A DNA stretch of 64,000 bases from an uncultured Akkermansia sp. (GTDB lineage Bacteria; Verrucomicrobiota; Verrucomicrobiia; Verrucomicrobiales; Akkermansiaceae): the NCBI GenBank assembly GCA_905200945.1, contig CAJKMG010000012.1:1-64000 (forward strand), given 5' to 3'. The notes beneath the pieces were generated by a model. The model searched no databases. It saw only the letters and a program-made list of their open reading frames with translations, and was not told where the DNA came from. Of the stretch, positions 31,052-39,293 are shown in pieces (position 1 is the stretch's first letter; each line of letters starts with the position of its first letter). Both the position numbers and the translations under genes were made by a program.

Positions 31052-32011
31052 TCAGGATGCTTTTTCGTCCCGGCCGGCATTTTTTGCCGGTTCGGGCGCG
31101 TCGTTGTCCGCTACCTGGTGGATCATATCCGTCAGTGCCTGCACATATTCTTCCGTACGGGCGTCCGTAACGGGATACCTGCACCGGCAGGAGACCGTGG
31201 GAATGCCCAGGGCCGCGTAATGGCGGTCGTTGCCTGTGAGAGCGGAGGGTTCCCGTTGTAAGGTAGTGGGCGCCTGTTCCCAGGATTTGGCGAAGGGGGC
31301 GGCGCACTGGCCTGCGAATTTCCTGCCGTGGGAGGTAGTCATGAACAGAACGTCTTCCCGGGTGGATTCCGGCCCCGTCTGTTTTCGTTCCCCGCCGGTA
31401 TCCGGCTTCTGGGGTTCCAGATTGATCATGCCCAGGATATTGGTTGCCCCGATGCTGCCGCTCAGGGAGCCGGCATGCACGCAGGCTCCGGATGAGATGG
31501 ATTTCCCCGCGGGTTCCGCTCCATTCGCGTACGCGACAAAATAGATATTGTGATTGGTGGGAATGTCCTTCAGGCCTCGCGCCGTCTCCAGCAGCAGAGC
31601 CGTTCCGCTGCCGTTGTTGCGCCGTCCGCTGGAATCGTAGTTGGCTCCCACGACGATGCTCTGGTTGTTGGAATACAGGCCGGGTTTGTAAACCAGGATG
31701 TTGTAAATGGCTGCTCCTTTTTCCGCGTTTCCCCCGGATATGGGCTGCATGGTGACGGCGTACCCCATGTCCGAAAAGTTCTCTGCAATATATTTGGCGG
31801 CGGCTTCCATGGATTTGGGCTGGCTGGCGTTTCTGGGCCCGATATCTTTTTGCAGAACCTCCGTGTGTTTTTCCATGCGTGCGCCCAGGGTCCGCGGCGT
31901 TTCCGGTCCTCCGGAGGAGACCATGGAAAGCAACGCGCAGGAGGAAAGACCGGTGGACAGCAGCAGGAATCCGGAGGACAGAACGGCGTAGGGATACATG
32001 CGGGGCGTCAT
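31052..32011 (-). CDS. M28-like lipoprotein with degenerate zinc site
   Basis: 319 residues from MTPRMYPYAV, with a lipoprotein signal ending in LSSC (Cys about residue 25). The fold is that of M28 aminopeptidases (AAAKYIAENFSDMGY, then the core strands), but the metal ligands look altered: the usual HYDS is ANYDS, the bridging Asp of DNxSG is NNGSG, the EE pair is reduced to NGAEPAG, and the last ligand region reads NDRHYAALGIP. It may be inactive or bind something else. The longer start at 32044 would spoil the signal peptide. The start lies 5 bases beyond the eboE stop, so it is cotranscribed with eboE. Confidence 0.7.
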   Translation of the reverse strand: MTPRMYPYAVLSSGFLLLSTGLSSCALLSMVSSGGPETPRTLGARMEKHTEVLQKDIGPRNASQPKSMEAAAKYIAENFSDMGYAVTMQPISGGNAEKGAAIYNILVYKPGLYSNNQSIVVGANYDSSGRRNNGSGTALLLETARGLKDIPTNHNIYFVAYANGAEPAGKSISSGACVHAGSLSGSIGATNILGMINLEPQKPDTGGERKQTGPESTREDVLFMTTSHGRKFAGQCAAPFAKSWEQAPTTLQREPSALTGNDRHYAALGIPTVSCRCRYPVTDARTEEYVQALTDMIHQVADNDAPEPAKNAGRDEKAS

Positions 32012-32015
32012 GGCT

Positions 32016-33158
32016 TTACAGAGTTTCAATGTAATGCAGTTCACGGGCGATCTGGACTGCCAGGGGGATTTTCATGTGGTCCGGCAGGACGCTCCAGGTA
32101 TAGGTTTCCACTTCCAGATGCGGCTGCGGGCCTTTGCGGGATCGGAGGAAATTGCGTGTTTTCAGGACGAATTCTTCCGTACCTTTCAAGGGTGGTTCCG
32201 GTGAAGCGTACAGGGGAATGTGGTAATGGATGCGCCATTGGGAATCCCGCATTTCCTCCGCATAGTCCCGTCCATAGGCCAGGGCATTGGGCAGATCCGG
32301 GAAAAGCATGACGCCTTCCCGAAGAAGGATGCTGGTCTGATGGAAATAAACGCCGTCATCAAACTGCTGGAGGCGTTCCAGATCTTCTTTTCCGCATATG
32401 CAGCATTCCAGGGCGTTGGAGAATTGCACCTTACAGAGGGCGATGTTGTTTTCCTCCCAGGCGGAGAGGGTGGCTTCCGGCTCTTCCCGGAGAATGGCGA
32501 AATGGCAGGTATCGTATGTCAGCCCCAGGTGGCGTTCGATGAGTTCGGGGCGGCGGGAATGGTTGCGAAGGCCGTTGAAAAAACGGATGGCTCCATCCGT
32601 ATCGTGAAAATGGCCGAATGGCTCCGGTTCCAGCCCCAGCTGCATCAGTCGGCCGGTCTGCCTGCCCAGCACATCCAGGAAGCCGCTCATGGCGTCCAGC
32701 CGGGAAAAGATGCGTTCTTCATCCGCATGAAACCAGCTGTGTGAGGCAGGGAGCGTGCTGACGGTCAGCCTGTCAGCCTGTTCGTCTCCAATGAGTGCCA
32801 GAATGCGGAACAGGTTGCAGGTGTATTCAAAACGTTCCGGCGTAGTCCAGTCCGGCTGGAAAACGCGTTCTTTCACGCGCTGCCCGTGGAAATGACCGTA
32901 AGGGAAACCGTTGAGGGTTTCCACGCGCGCGCCCTGGTCTTCCAGCCATGATTTCAGGGTTTCCGCGGCGTGCGGCGTTTCCAGAAGTTCTGCCGCCGCC
33001 CTGGCGGACAGGCGCAGGCCGATGCCCAGGGGGAGATTCTTCAGAGGGGAGTCCATCGCCGCGAGTTCCTGCCTGATGCGGGGAACGCAGGTGAAAAGGG
33101 CTTCCCTGGTTTCCGCCCAGGATTCGGCGGGATGAATATTGGTGCAGTAGGAAAGCAT
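32016..33158 (-). CDS. eboE: EboE-like TIM-barrel metabolite traffic protein
   Basis: 380 residues. The opening MLSYCTNIHPAESWAE and the WSVLPDH segment near the end are typical of EboE, a xylose-isomerase-like TIM barrel. His, Glu and Asp residues consistent with a metal site appear in ELGLEPEP-like (QLGLEPEPFGHFHD) and TYDTCHFAI stretches. In other bacteria EboE belongs to the ebo cluster that moves precursors such as scytonemin monomers or polyprenyl-linked compounds to the periplasm. Here none of the other ebo genes is adjacent; only the M28-like lipoprotein gene follows. The exact reaction is unknown. Confidence 0.75.
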   Translation of the reverse strand: MLSYCTNIHPAESWAETREALFTCVPRIRQELAAMDSPLKNLPLGIGLRLSARAAAELLETPHAAETLKSWLEDQGARVETLNGFPYGHFHGQRVKERVFQPDWTTPERFEYTCNLFRILALIGDEQADRLTVSTLPASHSWFHADEERIFSRLDAMSGFLDVLGRQTGRLMQLGLEPEPFGHFHDTDGAIRFFNGLRNHSRRPELIERHLGLTYDTCHFAILREEPEATLSAWEENNIALCKVQFSNALECCICGKEDLERLQQFDDGVYFHQTSILLREGVMLFPDLPNALAYGRDYAEEMRDSQWRIHYHIPLYASPEPPLKGTEEFVLKTRNFLRSRKGPQPHLEVETYTWSVLPDHMKIPLAVQIARELHYIETL

Positions 33159-33343
33159 GGAGGCGTGTGCGATGTAAAGGGAACGGCGGTTCGCTGCGGG
33201 ATGTTTCCCACGTTTATATACGGCTCAGCGGAGAAAGAAAATTTCACGGAATTCCGCTTTTTGGCGCCATACGGGGGCTTTCCGGACAAGTGAAACGCGT
33301 GCAGCGTCTTTCAACTTCCGGAATAGGATGTCGTTGACGCAAT

Positions 33344-33380
33344 AAAAAACAGGCCGCTTGCAAGCTGGGCCTGTTTTTTT
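33344..33380. terminator. Bidirectional intrinsic terminator
   Basis: Stem AACAGGCC/GGCCTGTT (33348-33355 with 33368-33375) flanked by an A-run and a T-run of seven or more, so it works in both directions. It lies about 80 bases beyond the GH109 stop and would end that minus-strand transcript. The region from 33159 to 33343 contains nothing else of note apart from possible promoter DNA for eboE. Confidence 0.9.
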
Positions 33381-33458
33381 GCAAAGAGGGCATTGGCCCC
33401 GGCCCGGAAGCCCGCCGTGGAGGCGGAAAAGCTCCGGGCCGGGGAAAGTCGCCGGTTG

Positions 33459-34904
33459 TTACTGGACGATGCCCAGCGGAGCGGTCGTTTTCCAGTCTCC
33501 GCGGGTGAAGTCCGGGAACACCTGGGGCATGCCGCCCTGGGCCACGGAGTATTCGGAAAGCTCGGAGACGGAGGACCAGAAGGCTCCTTCATAAACGTTC
33601 TGGTCCATCGGTTCGCCATTGCGGAGGCATTCGATGATGCGGAAGAGCATCACGAAGTCCATGCCGCCGTGACCGCCCATCTTCAGGGCCAGCGGCCCGA
33701 TTCTCTTCCAGAGCGGGTGGTCGTACTTTTCAAAAATGGGGGCCAGTTTTTCTTTGCCTTCAATCCATTCATGATAATTTCCGTTGCCCAGCTTTTCCCC
33801 GGCTACGCGGGTCGGGAAGCCGGCCAGGGTGCCCAGGGTGCCCTGGATAAGGTTCAGGCGGGAGTAGGGGCGCGGACTTGTTTCATCCCATTCCACCAGG
33901 ACGGTGCGCCCCATGGTGGTCTTGATGATGGAAGTATTCATATCGCCGCAGGCAAAGTCCAGCTTATTCCATTTGTGGTCCTCCGGGAAGTTTTTCCTGG
34001 CGTACGCGGCGCGGCCCAGGGCCGGGCTGGAGAAGGAGACGAGCCTGCCGAAGCAGTCGTCCTTGCGGGCCAGATTCATATACTGGGCAATGGGGCCGAG
34101 GCCGTGCGTGGGATACACGTTGCCGTTGCGCTTGGCGTAGTGATAGGTTCTCCAGGAACCGGTGCCGCGTTCCACCTGCTTCATCTGTCCGCGCAGTTCA
34201 TGGATGTAGGCGGCTTCTCCGTACAGCAGGTCGCCAATGACGCCCTGGCGCACCATGTTCAAGTACATGAGTTCCTCACGTCCGTAGTTGACGTTTTCCA
34301 TCATCATGCAGTGCTTCCTGGTTTCTTCGGAGGTATCCACGATTTCCCAGAGTTCCTTGATGGAGACGGCCATAGGCACTTCCACAAAGGCGTGGGCGCC
34401 CATCTTCATCACGTCGCAGGTAACACGGCAGTGCCATTCCCAGCTGGGGCAGACGATGACGGCGTCCGGCTTGACTTCCTTCATCATGCGCTTGTAGTCT
34501 TCCGGCCCTTTCGTGAAAATGGGGGGGCGCTTGCCCGTCTTCTTTTCCACGACGTCCGCACTGCGCTTGGCCCAGTCTTCATACAGGTCGCAAATGCCGA
34601 CAATTTCCGCACCTTCTATAACGGCCATCTGGCCCACGTGCATGGAACCGCGTTCACCCACGCCAACAAAGGCCACACGCACCTTGTCCAGCTTGGGAGC
34701 CCTGAAGCCGCCCATATAGATGGCGCCGGGCTTGCGCGGGGGCCACGTGGTCATGGGACCGATGTTGTTCGGGTCCGGAATGGTGATTTTCTTGGGAGCC
34801 AGGGGAGCTACTTCCTGGGCGTTGGCAAAGGAACCGGCAGCCAGGGCACCGGTAGCCAGTCCCAGGGTTTGGAGGAAACGACGGCGTGATGATGAATGAT
34901 CCAT
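33459..34904 (-). CDS. GH109-type alpha-N-acetylgalactosaminidase (Gfo/Idh/MocA fold), Tat-exported
   Basis: 481 residues. A twin-arginine signal SRRRFLQTLGLATGALA starts the protein. Residues about 70-200 form a Rossmann domain (VRVAFVGVGERGSMHVGQM; EIVGICDLYEDWA) that keeps NAD tightly bound, and the C-terminal half is the GFO_IDH_MocA C-domain with NVNYGREELM and VYPTHGLGPIAQY. This combination of Tat signal, NAD domain and length matches GH109, whose members remove alpha-GalNAc from blood-group A and mucin glycans by an oxidation-elimination mechanism. Akkermansia is known to encode such enzymes. The Tat route suits folding with NAD in the cytoplasm. Other Gfo/Idh/MocA oxidoreductases are the alternative. 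Confidence 0.85.
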   Translation of the reverse strand: MDHSSSRRRFLQTLGLATGALAAGSFANAQEVAPLAPKKITIPDPNNIGPMTTWPPRKPGAIYMGGFRAPKLDKVRVAFVGVGERGSMHVGQMAVIEGAEIVGICDLYEDWAKRSADVVEKKTGKRPPIFTKGPEDYKRMMKEVKPDAVIVCPSWEWHCRVTCDVMKMGAHAFVEVPMAVSIKELWEIVDTSEETRKHCMMMENVNYGREELMYLNMVRQGVIGDLLYGEAAYIHELRGQMKQVERGTGSWRTYHYAKRNGNVYPTHGLGPIAQYMNLARKDDCFGRLVSFSSPALGRAAYARKNFPEDHKWNKLDFACGDMNTSIIKTTMGRTVLVEWDETSPRPYSRLNLIQGTLGTLAGFPTRVAGEKLGNGNYHEWIEGKEKLAPIFEKYDHPLWKRIGPLALKMGGHGGMDFVMLFRIIECLRNGEPMDQNVYEGAFWSSVSELSEYSVAQGGMPQVFPDFTRGDWKTTAPLGIVQ

Positions 34905-35400
34905 GGATGGTAATTATATATATGAAGGATTTGCATCCCTAGTTTGCCATAGATACTGTGGCTTGAGAAGCTTTCTTTCACAGACGGTGAAAAAAATGCA
35001 TTTCGCCGTAAAAACGGAACATCCCTGATTCCGGGAGGGAATCAGGAGGAAAAGCCGCCGCCTTTGAAAATTCCGGACAAAAAAAGCCCCCATCCTGCCG
35101 CGGTGCGGGAAGGACGGGGGCTGTAAGGGCATCATCCGGTTGTGCCGATGTTGCATGCCGTTGCTTGGGAAATAAAGCTGGGGAGCGAGAGTATCGCCGC
35201 TCCGCGTTCCGAAGGATCGGCCCTGCATCGGAGGACATCCGGAGGGTGTTGTTTGTTGCCGCCGGCGCTGGCTGCCGTTTCCGTTCCCGGCGACGGGGAA
35301 GATCATTCCGTTTCCCGCGGCTTCTATCCAGGGGGCCCTGGCAGGGGCCCGCATGCCGTGGAATCGGGATCATCTTCCCGGTCATCCGTAGATGGTCCGG
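34905..35400. other. 496-base intergenic region
   Basis: Upstream of the GH109 gene (higher coordinates) and downstream of the small secreted protein gene. It contains the terminator at 35079-35122 and a GC-rich stretch with several short palindromes (for example CCAGGGGGCCCTGG near 35330). Frames that stay open here show no protein-like features. Promoter DNA for the GH109 gene is expected in 34905-35000 but no strong match was found. Confidence 0.5.
35079..35122 (-). terminator. Intrinsic terminator after the small secreted protein gene
   Basis: Stem AGCCCCC/GGGGGCT with an inner CCTGCCGC/GCGGGAAGG-type helix, followed on the minus strand by seven T residues. It lies about 280 bases beyond the stop at 35401. 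Confidence 0.8.
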
Positions 35401-36009
35401 TTATTGCGCCATGCCGGCGGCGGGAAGTTTTGGATCAGCAAGCCTGGCATAGGCGTCATTCAGAGCCTTGCCCAGCCTGGGGCGGAAAGCGGTGGCGGCG
35501 GGAAGCTGGGCGCCTTCCATGCCGCAGGAGCGGAGGATGTCCGGGATGGACGGGGCCAGCGCATGCTTCATGATGCTCATGCAGTCTTCCAGGTCCACTC
35601 CGTATTTTTCCTCCATCAGGTTTTCGATGCGGTCCGCCATCTTCCTCATCCTCTCAATCTGTTTTTTGGACAGGACCGGCTGGATGATCTCGTTCGGGTC
35701 GGGGACGTAGCTGATCAGCATCCCAATGGCCCGTTTCAGATCCTCCGGCAATTCCGTTACATTGCCGCTGTTGAGAACCTGGGCCAGAACCTGATAACTG
35801 CTGGTAGCGTTTTCGTCATAATCATGAATGCCCGAGGCCAGCGCCACGCCTGCGATGCTCTGCACGTAGCGGGCTACTTCCGGGGAATAGTTTCCTTCCA
35901 CGAAGGTGGAGGGAACGTCATCCGCGTAAGCCTGCATGGCGGCCTGGCAGGCGAGGGAACCGACGGTGCCCACGCACAGTGTCTTGATGATGAACGAGGT
36001 TATTTTCAT
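35401..36009 (-). CDS. Hypothetical secreted protein
   Basis: 202 residues from MKITSFIIKT (36009); the longer frame upstream lacks coding character and would bury the signal peptide. The signal sequence ends near ACQA/MQA. The mature protein is mostly helical with repeated short helices (LPEDLKRAIGML, KKQIERMRKMADRIENLM) and two Cys residues (CMSIMKHAL, RSCGMEG) that might form a disulfide. No family recognised. It is alone, with a terminator well downstream. Confidence 0.6.
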   Translation of the reverse strand: MKITSFIIKTLCVGTVGSLACQAAMQAYADDVPSTFVEGNYSPEVARYVQSIAGVALASGIHDYDENATSSYQVLAQVLNSGNVTELPEDLKRAIGMLISYVPDPNEIIQPVLSKKQIERMRKMADRIENLMEEKYGVDLEDCMSIMKHALAPSIPDILRSCGMEGAQLPAATAFRPRLGKALNDAYARLADPKLPAAGMAQ

Positions 36010-36095
36010 GATTGAAACTCCGGTTGAAGCTTCCCGGCTGGAACGGTCCGGCGAACCGTTTGTAGCAATTGAGACCGGGCAGCCCCCGATTCCGT

Positions 36096-36463
36096 TCAAA
36101 AGTTTTTTTGAATGATTAAAATCATGGTTCCGTACGGCTGCCGTGCCTTCCGGGGGGAGTTGCGTCTTCCGTATCCTTTCCGCGGTTCCCTGCGGGATGA
36201 GAAATGTTTTTCCTGCATGGAGTGGCTCCTTTTCCTGCATGCGCCTGGAACCGTATGCAATTCATCCGGAACGGAAGCGCTGGAAGCGTGTACGGAGATG
36301 GGGCGTCCCAACAGCTTGTGCCCATTCATGGTTTTTCCGATTTCTTCCGCAGCAACAGGGGGATGCAGGCGGCCTGGATGGGAGTGGGGGTGTACTCCAG
36401 GTTCTCCAGTTGGCGGAGAATGGGAGCCGACAAGCCAAGCTCCCTGAATGTAGTCGATACCAT
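36096..36463 (-). pseudogene. Chimeric scar: DEAD-box helicase start joined to RRM-like end
   Basis: From 36463 the frame reads MVSTTFRELGLSAPILRQL and TPTPIQAACIPLLL, the Q-motif region that opens every DEAD-box RNA helicase, then stops after RKKSEKP at 36326. In a neighbouring frame, starting at the same point (about 36350), the sequence EEIGKTMNGHKLLGRPISV resembles the last strand and helix of an RRM domain, followed by a basic Ser/Arg/Gly tail to 36096. All helicase motifs are missing. It looks like a deletion fusing two RNA-binding-protein genes, with a frame break at the join. Confidence 0.6.
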
Positions 36464-36797
36464 GTCTGTGGGTGTGTCTGTGAATGCGCCCCGGCTGCAA
36501 TGAACTGACGGAATCACGGCAATAACGGAACAAAAAAGCCCGCAGAAGCGATACTGAAAAGGTCAAGACGGGGACGCCCGTGTTCCGCCAACCGCAAATG
36601 ACTATCAACAATCAACAACCAAACACCATTCGGCGGGAACGGCTTTATCAGAACACGACGAAGAGCATCTGTCAAGAAAAATAAAAACGCCTGCTCTGTC
36701 ATGGCTCCATATTCCGGCACGCGGCTGGATCCTGGAAGCGCCTTTCCTCTGCTTTAGAAACAGTTGTTGTCATAATTTTTTATAAAAACTGAGTATA

Positions 36798-37013
36798 AAT
36801 GAATTATTGGATGAAGCGGATAAGGAATCCGCCGTCAATCCTAAATTCTGCGTATGAATGGCCTGATTCATTTTTGGTGAACAATTTAGGGGAGTGCCCA
36901 AGAAGTTCTGTTCCTATTCCAATTCAGGTTTCATCTGCATCAGGGATGCAGGCTGCCATATTAGAGGCAACATATTCCAATCAGCGGATTCCTTATCCGT
37001 ATACTTATTCATT
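36798..37013. repeat. MITE-like element with imperfect terminal inverted repeats
   Basis: The left end (36798-36832) AATGAAT...CGGATAAGGAATCCGC and the right end (36984-37013) GCGGATTCCTTATCCG...TTATTCATT are inverted copies: 16 bp perfect plus a second block AATGAAT. About 150 bases lie between. A 76-codon open frame over it is probably chance, since its first codons are the repeat itself. The remaining DNA from 36464 to 36797 shows no gene. Confidence 0.35.
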
Positions 37014-37036
37014 AAATAAACCATGTTAAATGAGTT

Positions 37037-38278
37037 ATGCCCCTGAAAACAAAAATAAAGAATGGAATGGTCATTTTTTCCGTATTGGCCGTATGTTGCG
37101 GCAGTCCTCTCTTTGCGGATTTCCAATCGGAAGAAAGGGCGGATTTAAGCAAGCCCCGGATTTGGACAGCGGTGACGGGGCATCAGTTAAAAGCAACGTA
37201 TGAGGGAAGGGTGGGTAACAAAATTCAGCTGGTCGTGAATGGAGGAAAGGTCAAAACCATTTTACTGGAAAAACTTTCAGAAGCTGATCAGCGGTTATTG
37301 GATCATCTGACGCGAGAGGAAAACCGGGGCGGGGAAGCCGGTTTTCCGGATTCCGGCAGGAATGGCAAGGAGCATCCATTTGTCAGATTTCTTGCTGAAG
37401 CGAAACAAAAACGCCTTACTCCTGAGGCAGGGATAAAATATTATCAAAATGTTATTGATGCTCTTTTTGAACAGGCAAATTCGTATCATTACAAATATCC
37501 GGCGGATTTTGTGAAAGAAGATAATTCTTTCAATATGAAATATTTAAAGAAAATGTTGCAAAAGAGGAAGTCTATTTCCCTGCGTACAAACCTTTTTACC
37601 GGGGAGTATCTGCCAACCCCATTATATTCCAATGAACCTCAATGGAAGAGTGTCATGCAGGAATTATTTTACAAATTGGATGAAAGATATGTAACTTTTG
37701 AACAGGAAGACACATTGTACGCTGATAATGATGAGAAAAAGGTTGTTTTTGGTGTTCGTGTTGATAGGAGAGCAAAGAATGATTCAAAATATGTTGCGTG
37801 GTACAGGGAAAACAGCAGAGATTATTTATATATTGTACAGACTTTTGTTGAACGGAAGGAAGACGGGGAGCTCCTCTTTGGCGGGATAAGGGGTGAGGAG
37901 GGACGGGATGACGCTTGGAGCCGATGGCACAGTTATGATGCTCGAAAGGGTATCTTTTATTCGTTGTTTCTTTGCGTTGATCAAGAAGGAAAGATTTCGA
38001 TTCGTGATTCTGAAGCGGGATCATTACAGTTTTTTGCTTCCGCCCCGAACAAAAAGTCTTTTTGTTATCCAAGAAAGGATTGTTACAATTACTATTTTGA
38101 CAGGGACAGTAAACAGTTTGCTCTTGGCCGGTATGATTTGAACGGAACTCCTGTTTCCCTGGAAAGATTATGGGAAAAGGCCGGTAAACAGAAATCAGGC
38201 AGTACCGGAGGCAAACCCACTGCCAAGCACGATGATCCCCTCAATATTTTTGAGGAACGTCATATCAGGGACAGGTAA
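37037..38278 (+). CDS. Secreted protein with SHD1 domain
   Basis: 413 residues with a signal peptide (MPLKTKIKNGMVIFSVLAVC..., cut near LFA). Residues about 40-92 fit the SHD1/SLA1 homology domain often found in planctomycete and verrucomicrobial periplasmic proteins: RIWTAVTGHQLKATYEG, then ILLEKLSEADQRLL. The rest (about residues 120-390) is rich in Tyr, Lys and Asp and matches no family known to me. It sits alone, just after the MITE-like element, whose right end may supply promoter sequence. AT content is above that of the neighbours. Function unknown. Confidence 0.65.
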   Translation: MPLKTKIKNGMVIFSVLAVCCGSPLFADFQSEERADLSKPRIWTAVTGHQLKATYEGRVGNKIQLVVNGGKVKTILLEKLSEADQRLLDHLTREENRGGEAGFPDSGRNGKEHPFVRFLAEAKQKRLTPEAGIKYYQNVIDALFEQANSYHYKYPADFVKEDNSFNMKYLKKMLQKRKSISLRTNLFTGEYLPTPLYSNEPQWKSVMQELFYKLDERYVTFEQEDTLYADNDEKKVVFGVRVDRRAKNDSKYVAWYRENSRDYLYIVQTFVERKEDGELLFGGIRGEEGRDDAWSRWHSYDARKGIFYSLFLCVDQEGKISIRDSEAGSLQFFASAPNKKSFCYPRKDCYNYYFDRDSKQFALGRYDLNGTPVSLERLWEKAGKQKSGSTGGKPTAKHDDPLNIFEERHIRDR

Positions 38279-38506
38279 AGAGGCTTGAGACCTGTACAGG
38301 CGCTCCTCTCCCGGAACAAAGGATGGATGGCTTCAAGGGGGCGGGACTTTTCTGCATGCGCACGAAGAGCAATGGAAGAAGGTTCAGCGTGTGCGTTCTT
38401 TTATCCAGGAGCCTGGCGGAATGAAATCATGCGCCCGGGATACGGAATGTTCCGGAAAATGAAAAATGCTGTTTCACCCTCCTGACGGATGGGGAAAAGA
38501 CAACGT

Positions 38507-39115
38507 TCAGCGTTGCAGGAATTTGCGGGCGCCCGCGCAGTAAACGGCTCCGGAATAAACGGTCAGGATGACGGAGCCCCACAGCGTAACCTGATACAGC
38601 AAGTTGGAAGCGCCGGAACCGTGCCACAGGCAGAGCGCGGCCAGCCGGTCCGCGATGGAGGGCAGGTATTCCGGCGTATGCGTCCATGTCAGAGCCAGCA
38701 GGCAGGCGATGCAGAAGGCCAGCTGGAAGGCGGTTTTCCATTTGCCGGACGTTCCCGCAGGGATGATGACGCCATGATCCTGCGCGATCTGGCGCAGTCC
38801 GGTGACCAGGAATTCCCTGCTGATGATGAGAATGGTAATCCAAGCGGGGCAGAGCCCTTCCCCCGTCAGGTAAATGAAGGCGGCGGAGACGGCTATTTTA
38901 TCCGCCAGGGGGTCAATCAGCTTGCCGAAGGTGGTGACCTGATTCAGGCGGCGGGCCAGGTAGCCGTCCAGCCAGTCCGTGCAGGCAGCCAGAATGAATG
39001 TGACCAGCGCGGCCAGGTATCCCCAGGAATACTGATCCGCGACGCTGACTGCTGCCGTAAAGACGACTACCAGGGCAATACGCGTCAGGGTAATGGTATT
39101 GGGCAGGTTCAGCAT
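38507..39115 (-). CDS. pgsA: CDP-diacylglycerol--glycerol-3-phosphate 3-phosphatidyltransferase
   Basis: 202-residue membrane enzyme that makes phosphatidylglycerol phosphate. The CDP-alcohol phosphotransferase motif DxxDGxxARRxxxxxxxGxxxDPLADK is complete (DWLDGYLARRLNQ, then GKLIDPLADK, about residues 45-75). The start MLNLPNTITLTRI at 39115 is the standard PgsA opening, and the 43 codons upstream in frame are rejected. About five membrane helices. The gene lies about 180 bases downstream of ligA. Confidence 0.93.
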   Translation of the reverse strand: MLNLPNTITLTRIALVVVFTAAVSVADQYSWGYLAALVTFILAACTDWLDGYLARRLNQVTTFGKLIDPLADKIAVSAAFIYLTGEGLCPAWITILIISREFLVTGLRQIAQDHGVIIPAGTSGKWKTAFQLAFCIACLLALTWTHTPEYLPSIADRLAALCLWHGSGASNLLYQVTLWGSVILTVYSGAVYCAGARKFLQR

Positions 39116-39293
39116 ACGCGATTTATTAGGGGGCAGATGGCAGCCCGTAGCAAGCTTTTTTGCTGGATTCAGGAATGAAATTTCCGGAAAACGGCGCACG
39201 GAAAAAAGCGAAGGGAATATGAAGATACAGGCAACCGGGCGCATGATGCGTGCGCTTCTGTTTCTGCTTCCCTTTCCCGTTGTTTTGCGGCAA

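Noticed and set aside
36799..37029. A 76-codon plus-strand gene
   Set aside because: Its ends are the inverted repeats of the MITE-like element and it has no protein-family features.
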